Source of the DNA: JAMXLO01 sp963696645
Lineage (GTDB): Bacteria > Pseudomonadota > Alphaproteobacteria > Acetobacterales > Acetobacteraceae
DNA: 64,000 bases
NCBI GenBank assembly: GCA_963696645.1
Contig: CAVOKY010000002.1
Span: 212,023-276,022, forward strand
Reading direction: 5' to 3'
The notes beneath the pieces are model-generated. The model was not told the origin of the DNA. It made no database searches and saw only the letters and a list, made by a program, of their open reading frames with translations. The position numbers and the translations under genes were made by a program. Shown piece by piece: positions 16,212 through 25,268 of the stretch (its first letter is position 1; each line of letters starts with the position of its first letter).

Positions 16212-17457
16212 TCACGCCGCGGGACGGTAGCTGGTGCGGCGACGCGACCCCTGGCGCCAGTGGGATGGACGATTTGCCGGTGCCGGCCTTGCCGGTTGGC
16301 GTTGCGCCTGTGTGGATGCGGCTGGCGGTACGCCACCGGCGACGTCGATTGTCACGCCGGTCATACGCTCGATGGCGCGCAAGGTGCCGTGCTCCGCCGC
16401 GTCACAGAACGAGATTGCGACGCCGCTGGCGCCGGCGCGCGCGGTGCGACCGATGCGATGGATGTAATCCTCCGGCTGGGCTGGCAGATCGAAGTTGATG
16501 ACATGCGAAATGCCGGTCACATCGATGCCACGCGCGGCGATGTCGGTTGCCACCAGCACGCGCGCTCGTCCATTCCTGAAATCGTTCTAATGCCTGCTGC
16601 CGCGCCGGCTGGCTTTTGTTGCCGTGGATGGCACTGACCTGGATACCGCCCAAGTCGAGCGTTTCTGCAACGCGATCGGCGCCGCGCTTGGTGCGGGTGA
16701 AGACAATGACGCGGGACATCGCGGGGTCTGCCAGCAGCCGTCCGAGCAGCGCCCGCTTGGCGGCGGGATCGACGAAATGCACGTGCTGCCGGATGGGCAG
16801 GTCGCCGCTCGTGGCGCGGGCGATTTCCACCCGCACGGGATTGCGCAGCAGCGTTTCGGCCAGCTTGCCGACCTCGGCGGGCATGGTTGCCGAAAACAAC
16901 GCCGACTGCCGCTGCTGCGGCAGCGTCGCGACGATGCGCCGGATGTCGCGGATGAAACCGAGATCGAGCATGCGATCCGCTTCGTCGAGCACGAAATGCC
17001 GGACTTCATTCAGTTTGAGTTCGCCGGTAGCCAACAGGTCGCAGATGCGGCCAGGCGTGCCGACGACGATGTCAACGCCGCCACGCATCCGCTGCACCTG
17101 CATGGAGCGGCTCATGCCGCCGAGAATGGCGACGGTGCGCTGCTTCAACTGGCTGCCGAGGCGACGCAGGTGATCTTCGATCTGCAGCGCGAGTTCGCGC
17201 GTCGGCGCCAGGATCAGGGCGCGGGTGGCGTAGCGGTGCGGTTGTGCCGGGTTGGCTGCCAGATGTTGCATCATGGGGAGGGCGAACGCGGCAGTCTTGC
17301 CGGTACCGGTCTGGGCGATGCCAAGCAGATCGCGGCCGGCAAGCAGTGGCGGCACGGCACTCGCCTGGATTGGTGTTGGTTGCAGGAAGCGTTCCCGGTC
17401 GAGGGCGCGCAGCAGAGGCTCGGCAAGACCGAGGGCGGCGAAGGTAATCGCTGACAC
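16212..17457 (-). pseudogene. DEAD-box RNA helicase (RhlE-like), interrupted by one apparent +1 frameshift
   Basis: ATP-dependent RNA helicase. From GTG 17457 the reading frame shows the Q motif (PTPIQASAVPPLLAGRD), motif I AQTGTGKT, Ia PTRELA, Ib TPGRI, II DEAD and III SAT. At about 16575 the frame changes: the first frame ends in non-homologous sequence after ALERFQ, while the next frame resumes at once with ARVLVATDIAARGIDV (motif V) and HRIGRTAR (motif VI). Deleting one base restores a 414-aa protein of normal RhlE length. A read error or a recent mutation fits better than long decay, since both halves are otherwise intact. The basic tail (RQPARPAPANRPSHW) is typical of RhlE. Confidence 0.88.
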
Positions 17458-17877
17458 TGAGTATAGGGCTCCAGCACCGATTGCCGCTGGCTGCATGCCA
17501 GCGGACGAAATAGGGTGCCTTGATGTTCGCCTGCCCGCGCGACAATGGGGCGAACGCATTACAAAGAAGATTTCCGAGAGGGCGTCCAGCCAAAAAGTCG
17601 GAGCGCCAATCACGCATTCACGGAAGGCATCGGGTATATCGCCTGGATGGCGCGCAAAAGCAAGGCGTATTCAACGGGGCTGGCGGATCGCAGTCGGCAG
17701 GGACGTCAAGCCTGACGGCCAGACAGCCCTGTATCCCTGATTGTCATCGCGCCGGCACATGTAATGCGGCAGCATATTTTCGGCCGCACGATGTAATGGC
17801 TGACTGGACCCCCATGTTCAGGGATGCTGCACGTGCCGATGGGTGGAGATCAGTCCCCCACAGCGAAAAGAAATCCA
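17458..17877. other. Intergenic stretch without recognisable gene
   Basis: About 420 bp between the divergent helicase and the small membrane protein. I see no frame with protein-like composition and no clear repeat or tRNA. It must contain both promoters. Confidence 0.5.
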
Positions 17878-18234
17878 ATGCAAATTCCTGTTTGGCTGAA
17901 GCCCGGCCTATGGGGCGCAGCGACTGGTGCCGCGGCAATCACGATCGTCGGATTCTCGCAGCTTGGCTGGTACACCGCAAGTTCGGCTGACAGTCTCGCG
18001 CAGGAACGCGCCGATTCGGCGGTCGTCACTGCGCTGGTCCCGTATTGCGTCGCGAAAGCGCAGCAGGATCCCAACCACGCTACCCTGGCCAAGTTCCAGT
18101 CAGAGCAAGAGTCATATTCGCGCACCGATCTGGTGATCCAGGCTGGCTGGGCGACACTTGGTGACGCGAAAGTTGGCGACGATGCGCTGGCGCGTGCATG
18201 CGCGCACGAGCTTCATACGAAAAAAGCCAGCTGA
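17878..18234 (+). CDS. Small membrane-anchored conserved hypothetical protein (118 aa)
   Basis: ATG 17878 opens a protein with an N-terminal membrane anchor (LWGAATGAAAITIVGFSQLG) and a periplasmic-looking domain. The latter contains AVVTALVPYCVAKAQQDPNH and FQSEQESYSRTDLVIQAGWA. Proteins of this layout are widespread in alphaproteobacteria and are annotated as hypothetical. A cysteine pair in the soluble part (VPYCVA, ARACAHE) could form a disulfide (inference). Monocistronic as far as visible. Confidence 0.7.
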   Translation: MQIPVWLKPGLWGAATGAAAITIVGFSQLGWYTASSADSLAQERADSAVVTALVPYCVAKAQQDPNHATLAKFQSEQESYSRTDLVIQAGWATLGDAKVGDDALARACAHELHTKKAS

Positions 18235-18354
18235 AACTGTCGGCCCGATATGGCTCGGCGGCCAGAGTGGTTGGTCGCATCGGGTTCCCTGTTGGCCGCC
18301 CACATGGCGATTAGTTTCTCTAAGATAGCAATGGCGAATTGACCGGAATATAGC

Positions 18355-18690
18355 ATGAGCAAAGCGGATCTCGGCACGAAATGCACCTGCGCGGGCTGCG
18401 GCCAGCGCTTCTATGACCTGAACCGGACTCCGGGCATGTGCCCAAAATGCGGTGTGGAACAGGCGCCGGAGAAGCCGCGCGCGGTTCGACCGTCTCGCAC
18501 CTCGTTCGGCACCAGGCGCCTGTTTCGCCAGCCCGATCCGGTATTCGCTATCGAGGAGCCGGAGCCAGCCGTCACGTCCGACGCGGACGACGCCGATGCG
18601 GAAAACGATGAGGCGGCTGCTGAGCCGGACGAGGAAATCGAGGACGATGTGGTGGAAATCGGCGTAGTCCACCTTGAGGTGGAGACTTGA
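18355..18690 (+). CDS. TIGR02300 / FYDLN-acid family protein
   Basis: A 111-aa protein with an N-terminal zinc-ribbon-like segment: TKCTCAGCGQRFYDLN and GMCPKCGVEQ, giving paired CxxC motifs plus the signature FYDLN. A long acidic C-terminus follows (DADDADAENDEAAAEPDEEI). This matches the TIGR02300 family, found almost only in alphaproteobacteria, with no proven function; the layout suggests nucleic-acid or protein binding. It supports the taxonomic assignment of the window. The next gene starts at an overlapping TTGA. Confidence 0.92.
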   Translation: MSKADLGTKCTCAGCGQRFYDLNRTPGMCPKCGVEQAPEKPRAVRPSRTSFGTRRLFRQPDPVFAIEEPEPAVTSDADDADAENDEAAAEPDEEIEDDVVEIGVVHLEVET

Positions 18691-19091
18691 ACAGGTCGCG
18701 CCTAAGCCGACCGTCGCTGAAGATCACCCACCAGGTGGATCCGACGGAGTCCGACGATTTCACTTTCGAGGTATGGAGTCCTTTTACCGGCAGCTACCAA
18801 AGTGTTGTGTCGGTACAGGAGGGCCTGCGCCGTATCGGCGAACTTGCAGCGCTGATCTGCCAGATGTGGCTGCAACGGCATCCTAAGCAGCACGATCTTA
18901 CGGATGCGCCGGTTTCCGACGTTGGCAATACCGTCGAATGGGCCGAATTTCGCGTCAATCCGACAACTCATCGCAGCTATGACACGCGGCGGCACGACCG
19001 ACCCGCCTGGACGCGGGCACTCGGGATATCGCAGGCCGTCGAGTTGACCTGCACCCGCGTCGGCTGTGCGCTGCCGGCGGTCGCTGCATAA
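18687..19091 (+). CDS. Hypothetical protein (134 aa)
   Basis: Starts at TTG 18687, overlapping the stop of the FYDLN-acid gene (TTGA), with GGTGGAG just upstream. It contains LKITHQVDPTESDDFTFEVW and GLRRIGELAALICQMWLQRH, a plausible alpha/beta domain. No family recognised. Tight coupling to the FYDLN gene suggests a related role. It ends 3 bp from the convergent LLM oxidoreductase gene. Confidence 0.55.
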   Translation: MNRSRLSRPSLKITHQVDPTESDDFTFEVWSPFTGSYQSVVSVQEGLRRIGELAALICQMWLQRHPKQHDLTDAPVSDVGNTVEWAEFRVNPTTHRSYDTRRHDRPAWTRALGISQAVELTCTRVGCALPAVAA

Positions 19092-19094
19092 GTT

Positions 19095-20165
19095 TCAGTC
19101 GAAGGCGCGCTTGATCCGCGCCCAGTCCTCGATGGCGCGTTCCTCGCCTGGCGTGATCGGAATCACCAGCTGATTCCAGCCGGCGCTGCGCAAGGCTTCC
19201 ACGCGCTGCTTAAGTTCCTGTTCGGTGGCAGTGAACGTCGTGTGGCGGATCAGGTCGGCGGTGACGAACTTCTTCTCCTCCGATTTCACGAAGATGAAGT
19301 GGCCGCGATGGTTGGTCAGGTAGCGCGCATCCGACGGCTGATAGCCGCGAGCCATCTCTATATAACCGGCGACCTGTTCGGCCACCGACGGCGGCACGGG
19401 CGAAGTGTTTTGCCAGCCCTCCATGTCGAGATCGGCGGCGCGATGCAGCAGCACGGCAGCCCGTGGACCCGCCTGCGCCAACGCACGGGGGCTGTCAGCG
19501 GATTCGCCGTCTTGCAGGACGCAGCCACAGGCCCAGGCGGTGGCGTACAGGTCGGCCGGATTGTGCCCGGCTGATCGCCAACTCTGCTGCATGCTTTCCA
19601 GCGCGCCCAATGCGCCGGGGACGTCGCTGATGAAGCTCTTCCATCCGGCATTCAGTTTCGCCGTCAGCGCCTGCGACTTCGGGCCGTAGGCCGAGACGTG
19701 CAGACGAATCGGATCGCGCGTGTTGATCAGGCCGAAATCGGGGTTGAGGAAGCGGATCTTCTTGCGCTTGCCCTCGATGGTGGTCTCCAGCGTCTCGCCG
19801 TTGAGCAGGCCGTAGACGACGCGAATATATTCCTCCATGTCGGCAAGCTTCATCGCGCCGAGGCCCATGGCGCGGCGTGCGGAGAAACCGGTGCCGACGC
19901 CGAAGTCGATGCGGCCGGGCGCCATGCCGTTCAGCGTGGCGAAGGCGTTGGCCGTCACTGCGGCGATGCGGTTCGACGGGACAAGTACGCCGGTGCCGAG
20001 ACGGATGCGCGAGGTTTTCATTGCCGCGGCGCCCATGGCGACGAAGCAATCGGCGGTGATCATCTGTGTGTCGAAGAACCAGGCGTGGGTGAAGCCCAAT
20101 TCCTCCGCTCGCTGTGCCAGCTTCCACGAATCGCTCGATGTGGCGATGCCGATGCCGAAGTCCAT
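19095..20165 (-). CDS. LLM-class flavin-dependent oxidoreductase (F420/FMN luciferase-like)
   Basis: TIM-barrel oxidoreductase of the bacterial luciferase/F420 superfamily, 356 aa. Signatures are MDFGIGIATSSDSWKLAQRA, LGFTHAWFFDTQ, SRIRLGTGVLVPSNR and PGRIDFGVGTGFSARR. The true start is ATG 20165 with GGGAGGAACC upstream; the longer frame to 20453 is shadow. It usually reduces or monooxygenates small organic substrates with FMNH2 or F420; the cofactor cannot be decided here. It is divergent from a second LLM gene at 20297 and, with the decarboxylase-like gene at 21470, may form a catabolic locus. Confidence 0.92.
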   Translation of the reverse strand: MDFGIGIATSSDSWKLAQRAEELGFTHAWFFDTQMITADCFVAMGAAAMKTSRIRLGTGVLVPSNRIAAVTANAFATLNGMAPGRIDFGVGTGFSARRAMGLGAMKLADMEEYIRVVYGLLNGETLETTIEGKRKKIRFLNPDFGLINTRDPIRLHVSAYGPKSQALTAKLNAGWKSFISDVPGALGALESMQQSWRSAGHNPADLYATAWACGCVLQDGESADSPRALAQAGPRAAVLLHRAADLDMEGWQNTSPVPPSVAEQVAGYIEMARGYQPSDARYLTNHRGHFIFVKSEEKKFVTADLIRHTTFTATEQELKQRVEALRSAGWNQLVIPITPGEERAIEDWARIKRAFD

Positions 20166-20296
20166 CTGGTTCCTCCCGTCGTTCTCGCGGTGAGCATATA
20201 CCCGCGCCCCTCGGGTGTGGACCCGGGCCATGCAGCCGTTGCGCGGACCGGGCGCGCTGGGGCACCCTGCGTTGAGTCGTTGCACGGGCAAGAGCG

Positions 20297-21352
20297 ATGA
20301 AATTCGGACTTTGCTACATCCCTGACTATCACGCGGAACTGTCGGGCTCCTGGCAGGACTGGTACGAAGGGATGATCGCGGAGGTGAAGCTGGCCGAACG
20401 GCTCGGCTTTCATGGCGCATGGTTCGCCGAACATCGCGTGCCTGGCTTTGCATTCGGATCGCCGGCGATGTTCATTGCTGCCTGTGCGCGCGAAACGAGC
20501 CGGATACGTCTGGGGTGTTCCGTCAGTCTGTTGCCGCTGAACAATCCGGTGCGCGTGGCGGAGGATTATGCCATGGCGGATGTGTTGTCGCACGGCAGGC
20601 TGGATTTCGGCGTCGGCCGAGGACTATACAAATATGACTACGACATCGCCAATGTGCCGATGGGCGAAAGCCGTGAACGATTCGATGAGAACCTCGCGAT
20701 CATTCGTGCGCTGTGGACCGGCGAGCATGTCAGCTATCGCGGACGCTGGACCACGGTGGACGGGCACACGCTGGGACCAAAGCCGCTGCAGCAGCCGTGC
20801 CCGCCGATCTGGGTGGCGGCGGTGCGCACCGAGGACACGTATGCGTGGGCTGGCGCGCAGGGGTTCGATCTGCTGAGCGCGCCGTTTTTTTTCCCCGATC
20901 ATCGCGACCAGCAGCGCCTGCTGGATGTGTATCGCAGCAGTCTGCGCGCGCATGGCCACGACGCGGCGACCAAGCAGGTCATGGCGGTCTATCACATGTA
21001 CTGCGGCGACGGCGATGCCGACATCGCCGCCGTCGCCGACCCCGCGCTGGGACGGTACCAGGCATTCACCAAGGCGACCGATCTGAGCCGGCAGGCGTAT
21101 CGCGATCCGGTGGCATACAAGGACTGGAAGGGCTTCTTCGAGAACCGCGACACGATTACGCTTGAGCAGATGAAGGCGTCACGCGCCGTGATCGGCCGTC
21201 CGGAGGAGTGCATCGAAAGGATAGCAATGCTGTCGGAGCGCTTCGGCGTGACCTATCTCTGCTTCGAGGTGAATTTCGGCGCGCTGCCGCACTCCAAGGT
21301 GATGGAGTTGATGGAGCGCTTTGCCGCGACCGTGATGCCGCACTTCGATTGA
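20297..21352 (+). CDS. LLM-class flavin-dependent monooxygenase
   Basis: Second luciferase-like enzyme, 351 aa. It has MKFGLCYIPDYH, LAERLGFHGAWFAEHRVPG, SRIRLGCSVSLLPLNNPVRV, AEDYAMADVLSHGRLDFGVG and a C-terminal VIGRPEECIERI segment typical of this class. The EH residues in FAEHR mark the alkanal-monooxygenase-like subgroup, which normally uses FMNH2 and oxygen. It starts 131 bp from the divergent LLM gene and ends 118 bp before the convergent 4,5-dihydroxyphthalate-decarboxylase-like gene. The substrate is unknown; an aromatic or heterocyclic carboxylate is plausible from the neighbour. Confidence 0.93.
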   Translation: MKFGLCYIPDYHAELSGSWQDWYEGMIAEVKLAERLGFHGAWFAEHRVPGFAFGSPAMFIAACARETSRIRLGCSVSLLPLNNPVRVAEDYAMADVLSHGRLDFGVGRGLYKYDYDIANVPMGESRERFDENLAIIRALWTGEHVSYRGRWTTVDGHTLGPKPLQQPCPPIWVAAVRTEDTYAWAGAQGFDLLSAPFFFPDHRDQQRLLDVYRSSLRAHGHDAATKQVMAVYHMYCGDGDADIAAVADPALGRYQAFTKATDLSRQAYRDPVAYKDWKGFFENRDTITLEQMKASRAVIGRPEECIERIAMLSERFGVTYLCFEVNFGALPHSKVMELMERFAATVMPHFD

Positions 21353-21469
21353 TGGCTGTCTACCGTTCCACCGTGCCGCCAAAGACGATCGGATCGGCTA
21401 TGGGGTTCCGCTGTTGTTCGGTGCAAGCTGAGGGTCCGACGCGTGCTGCGGCAGTGTCGACCAGGGGGC

Positions 21470-22447
21470 CTACGACTCGAGAAACTCGGCGAAGTAATCC
21501 TCGGCGCTGATGCGCCGTCCGACGATACCGAGGTGATGCGCCTGCTCGTTGAATGTCTCGATCGTGGCGCGATTCTTCTCGAACCCATAAGGATGAAAAT
21601 CCGCGCCCATCAGACCCTCGGTTTCCTCCAGTTCGGCGTCCAGCCATGGCGAGGCGTATGGAAACGACCGCTGCGCCTTGGTGAATACGTCATTGCAGCG
21701 GATGAATGCGTCGGTCAGCGCGCGAGCAATCCACTTGTTTCGCTCCCACACCTCTCGTCGCAGCACGATAAGATGCTGCGGCGGGAACATGCCGGTCTGG
21801 CGGAAGTAGTCGCGCTCGATGGCGCGAATGTCTGGGAACAGGCGTATGATCGGCCCATCCACCGGATGGTACCGGCGCGGCCGCGGCGGACTGTAGAGCG
21901 CGTCCAGTTCGCCGGCGATCAGCATCTCGGACAACGCACGTCCGCGCGGGGCGGCATGCACGCCGTCCGGCAGCGTGTAGACATGGTTGGTGATGCGCGG
22001 TTCGTCCACGTCGCCGATCCACCATTGCAACTGCTCGGGCTGCACGCCAATGAAGCGTAGGAAATGCCGGTACCAGATCGAGCCGCTGGCCACCCAGTCA
22101 TACATGCCGACGCGCTTGCCGCGCAGGTCGGCGACCGATTTCACCGGGCCGTCCCTGCGCACGTACAGGTCGCGCGCGGTGAAGTTGCGCAACGGAAACA
22201 CGGGCAGACCGATCAGGCTGCGATCGCCCTGGTCAATCCGGCGCAAATGTCCGGCCATCGACGATTCGCCGCCGTGCACTGTTGGATCGCTCGCCGCACG
22301 ACGCAGCATCTCGGCACGCTTTGGCCAGGATCCCTCGCTGCCAAGTATCATGGTAAGGTCGACACCGTCCGGCTTCACGTCGCCGGTCGCCAGCGGCATC
22401 ACGCGCGCATAGTCGGCACAGGTCAGGCTGAGCGGTAGATTGGCCAT
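21470..22447 (-). CDS. 4,5-dihydroxyphthalate decarboxylase-like protein (periplasmic-binding-fold)
   Basis: A 325-aa protein with the fold of type-2 periplasmic binding proteins but no signal peptide. It begins LSLTCADYARVMPLATGDVK, the opening seen in 4,5-dihydroxyphthalate decarboxylase (Pht5-type) relatives. Further matches are VKSVADLRGKRVGMYDW, WWIGDVDEPR and ALYSPPRPRRYH. Such proteins decarboxylate aromatic dicarboxylates, but many members are uncharacterised, so the reaction is not certain. It sits 15 bp downstream of the FHA-phosphatase gene on the same strand and near two LLM oxidoreductases. Confidence 0.8.
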   Translation of the reverse strand: MANLPLSLTCADYARVMPLATGDVKPDGVDLTMILGSEGSWPKRAEMLRRAASDPTVHGGESSMAGHLRRIDQGDRSLIGLPVFPLRNFTARDLYVRRDGPVKSVADLRGKRVGMYDWVASGSIWYRHFLRFIGVQPEQLQWWIGDVDEPRITNHVYTLPDGVHAAPRGRALSEMLIAGELDALYSPPRPRRYHPVDGPIIRLFPDIRAIERDYFRQTGMFPPQHLIVLRREVWERNKWIARALTDAFIRCNDVFTKAQRSFPYASPWLDAELEETEGLMGADFHPYGFEKNRATIETFNEQAHHLGIVGRRISAEDYFAEFLES

Positions 22448-22462
22448 GGCGTTGCCTTTGAG

Positions 22463-23593
22463 TCAGACGAAGCGAAGAGCGAGGGCGGAGAAATCATCCT
22501 CCAGCGGGCCCGGGCGGGCAGATGTGCGCACGGTGTCGTACAGGCGGCGCGGGCCGCCCGGCACCGACATGACCGACAGCAGCGAAAGGACCTGCGACAG
22601 GCCCCATGCATGGCCCTGCTTATCGGTGATCTCGAACACGCCATCGCTGAACAGGAACAGTGAGCTGCCAGGCGGTATCGACGCGCGCGATGCAGCGACC
22701 TCGCGATCCGCGGCGATGCCGATCGAGGGATTGCGCGTGCCGAGAGGCAACGGGTGCGACGCGCCAGGCGGCAAGAGGTAAGCCGGATGATGTCCCGCGG
22801 TGGCGAAGGTCAGCGCATGTTCCACGACATCGTAAACGCCATACCACATGGTGAAGAAAAGATTGTTGTGCCGCTCCATCGGGAACATGCGGTTGAGGCC
22901 GCGGATCACCGTGGCGGGGTCGCGGAAATCGACGTCGGGCAGCATGCGCTGGCGCAATGTCGTGGCCACGGTCATGGAATACAACGCGGCGCCCGCGCCA
23001 TGTCCGGCAACGTCCATGATGAACGCGGCGAAGTGGCGCGAATTGAGCATCTGATAGCCGAACGCGTCGCCGCCCAGCCGCGTACACGGCTGATAGAACC
23101 ATTCGGCGAGCACCGGCCCACTGACGATCGGCGGTGGCAGAATCGACAGGACATAGTCGTTGGCCTCGCCCAGTTCGCGATCCAGCGCCTCCCATCCGGC
23201 GAGTTCCTGCCTGCTGCGGCGATGGTAGCCCAGTGCATGCGCGCCGATGGTGATGCGAGCGCCATCCTGCAACACCACGGGACTGTCGGCACGCTCGCCG
23301 TTGACGAATGTGCCATTGGTGGAGCCGAGATCGGTCAGCAGGATTTGCTCACCCTGGAGATCGAGGCGACAATGGCGGCGCGACACCGTGCTGCCCTCGA
23401 GGGTCAAATCGCTCGGTGAGGTGCGTCCGATGGTCAGCGGCAGAACGTGCAGCGGGAAATGCCTGGGCGGGGCATTCTCGGCCATGACGAGCAACAGATG
23501 TGCTGGCGCGTCCACCGGTGTCGACGGCACCGGCGCCGCGGAAGGGCGGAAGGCGATAGTTCTGTTGACGAAATCTTCGTCTGCGTCGGACAC
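22463..23593 (-). CDS. FHA domain - SpoIIE/PP2C-type serine phosphatase fusion
   Basis: A signalling protein that couples phosphothreonine recognition to dephosphorylation, 376 aa from GTG 23593 (GGAG upstream); ATG 23650 is an alternative. The FHA domain (about residues 45-125) has IGRTSPSDLTLEG, VSRRHCRLD and DLGSTNGTFVNGE. The C-terminal PP2C-like domain (about 165-376) has LGGDAFGY, MDVAGHGAGAAL, FATAGHHPAYLL, LFSDGVFEI and DDFSALALRF, giving the metal-binding aspartates. No membrane segment. SpoIIE-type phosphatases commonly act in partner switching with anti-sigma antagonists, but no such partner is in the window. Confidence 0.92.
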   Translation of the reverse strand: MSDADEDFVNRTIAFRPSAAPVPSTPVDAPAHLLLVMAENAPPRHFPLHVLPLTIGRTSPSDLTLEGSTVSRRHCRLDLQGEQILLTDLGSTNGTFVNGERADSPVVLQDGARITIGAHALGYHRRSRQELAGWEALDRELGEANDYVLSILPPPIVSGPVLAEWFYQPCTRLGGDAFGYQMLNSRHFAAFIMDVAGHGAGAALYSMTVATTLRQRMLPDVDFRDPATVIRGLNRMFPMERHNNLFFTMWYGVYDVVEHALTFATAGHHPAYLLPPGASHPLPLGTRNPSIGIAADREVAASRASIPPGSSLFLFSDGVFEITDKQGHAWGLSQVLSLLSVMSVPGGPRRLYDTVRTSARPGPLEDDFSALALRFV

Positions 23594-23702
23594 CGCTGCT
23601 CCGTCCACCTCCGGCCAATGCCGATACTGTGAACGGATGCAGCGGTGCAATCAAGGATTTGGCGTGGGCCGCGTATCGCGGCGGCCCACATTCGTGCGTT
23701 GC

Positions 23703-24216
23703 TCAGCGGTTCATCGCGGTGGCCTCGGGAATCGCCGACTGGATCAACTGCATGGTCTGCACCCGATCGCCGGACGCCAGCGCCTTCAGGGCCAGGCTGA
23801 TTTGAGCCACGGCGGGGTTGTGGCTGGGGTTGTCGGTCTGGCCCTGCGGCACCGATCGATCGAGCAGACGGGTCTGCGCCATTTCCAGCGACTGCTGCGC
23901 CTCGCCGGTTTGTCCGGCCTGCAGCGACGATTGCGCGGCCCGGAGATAGTCCGCCGCGCTCGCATCCGGGCCGACCGCCGGGGATGGCAGGTTCGGCGCG
24001 ATCGACGAATGCGTGTCCATTTGATCGATGTTGCTCGCCCTGGTGCCCATCGGCAGGGACATGCCGGTTCCGATGTCGTTACCGGGTCGTGCGCCGGTGG
24101 CGGGGTTGGCGCCCGCGCGGCACTCCCTGCGGCGTCAGGGTGCTCACTGTCTGGGCGAATACCGGCGTGCTGACCAAGCCGGCCAGGACGGTCATGGACA
24201 GGGCCAGACTACGCAT
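23703..24216 (-). pseudogene. Secreted hypothetical protein, split by one apparent +1 frameshift
   Basis: ATG 24216, with an excellent ribosome site (AAGGAGAACC), encodes a signal peptide (LALSMTVLAGLVSTPVFAQ). The frame then shifts within 24111-24124 (a CGCGCGGG run). After the shift the mature domain continues (AGANPATGARPGNDIGTG) and runs to 23703, with repeated helical segments: ADYLRAAQSSLQAGQTGEAQ and LALKALASGDRVQTMQLIQS. Removing one base gives a 170-aa periplasmic protein. Annotation starting at 24062 would miss the signal peptide. No named family; small TPR-like helices are possible. Confidence 0.65.
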
Positions 24217-24332
24217 GGCGGTTCTCCTTCTTTTGGAAGCGTGCGGCTGAACTGGCTACGCCCGCGGCGTGCCGCAATTGTGGCCAAGCACACGTCATGC
24301 AAATGATAAAAAGTTGAACAGGCCGCAGTGAC

Positions 24333-25226
24333 CTATCGCCAGCGACGATGAAACCACAGCCATTGTGCGGGATTTTCGCGTATCCAACACTCGACCACAT
24401 CGGTGATCAGTTGCGTGGTCGCCTGCACATCGACGCGGCCCTCCGCATCGCGCGGAAGTGAAAGGGGGCCTTCCGCCGCGATACGAAAGCGACGATCCGG
24501 CAACCGGATGACACGCACGCCGACGACAGGACATTCGAACTGCCGTGCCAGGCGGGCGATGGTCGGATTGGCCTTGCAGCGCCGGCCGAAGAACGTCACG
24601 TCCACGCCGCGCGAGAAATGCTGGTCGACCAGCATGCCGAGATGTTCGCCGCGCGTCAGTGATGCGGCCATTTCCAATGGCGCCTGCGAGCGGCTGCGAA
24701 TCAGCCGTCCCATCAGCGGAGCGCGGATGCGGGTGATTTCCTTTGCCACCGCCTTGTTGTTCGGCATGCGATAGACGACGGCCGAGGGCAATCCGTGTGC
24801 CGCAGCCATCACCGCAGGCAATTCCCAATTGGCCAGATGTGCGGCGAAGCACAGCGCCGGTTTGCCGTCGTTCTGCAGTTCGAGGAACACCGGTGCGTCG
24901 TCGGTGATGACGCGGCCGGTGTTGGGATGGTCCGGGTCGTAGTCCCACAGGCGGCCGAGATGCACGTATTCGCCTGCGACGCGGCCAAGGTTTTCCCACG
25001 CGGCGCGCAGTGTCGCTTCGATCCAGATGTTATCTTTGTCGGGGAAGGCGGCGCGCAGATTGGCGCGTCCGATGCGGTGCGCCGGCAGCAATGGACCGAA
25101 GCGACGCGCCAACGCACCGCACACGTCGGACGCGCGATCGGGATCGGTTCGGCGCAGCACGGCCAACAGGTATTTCACCATGCGGCCGAGGATGCGGTCG
25201 CCGTAGAGGGAGAGACGGCGGAGCAT
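24333..25226 (-). CDS. lpxXL: Lipid A very-long-chain acyltransferase (LpxXL type; LpxL/HtrB superfamily)
   Basis: Inner-membrane acyltransferase of the lysophospholipid acyltransferase family, 297 aa. The catalytic HX4E motif is HLANWE, followed by the substrate motif YRMPNNKAVAKEI and DQHFSRGVDVTFFGR. Its place as the last gene of the acpXL-fabZ-fabF2-fabF1-fabG-adh cluster marks it as the enzyme that moves the finished 26-30-carbon hydroxyacyl chain from AcpXL onto lipid A, by analogy with rhizobial LpxXL. It starts 43 bp after the adh stop. The substrate is inferred from context, since sequence alone does not separate LpxXL from ordinary LpxL. Confidence 0.86.
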   Translation of the reverse strand: MLRRLSLYGDRILGRMVKYLLAVLRRTDPDRASDVCGALARRFGPLLPAHRIGRANLRAAFPDKDNIWIEATLRAAWENLGRVAGEYVHLGRLWDYDPDHPNTGRVITDDAPVFLELQNDGKPALCFAAHLANWELPAVMAAAHGLPSAVVYRMPNNKAVAKEITRIRAPLMGRLIRSRSQAPLEMAASLTRGEHLGMLVDQHFSRGVDVTFFGRRCKANPTIARLARQFECPVVGVRVIRLPDRRFRIAAEGPLSLPRDAEGRVDVQATTQLITDVVECWIRENPAQWLWFHRRWR

Positions 25227-25268
25227 TACCCTCTCGCGCGCAGCGGGCGCGGGAGGGGATAGGGGCCG

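Noticed and set aside
16560..16600. Programmed frameshift in the helicase
   Set aside because: No slippery heptamer or downstream pseudoknot seen, and similar shifts occur in unrelated genes, so a common artefact is likelier.
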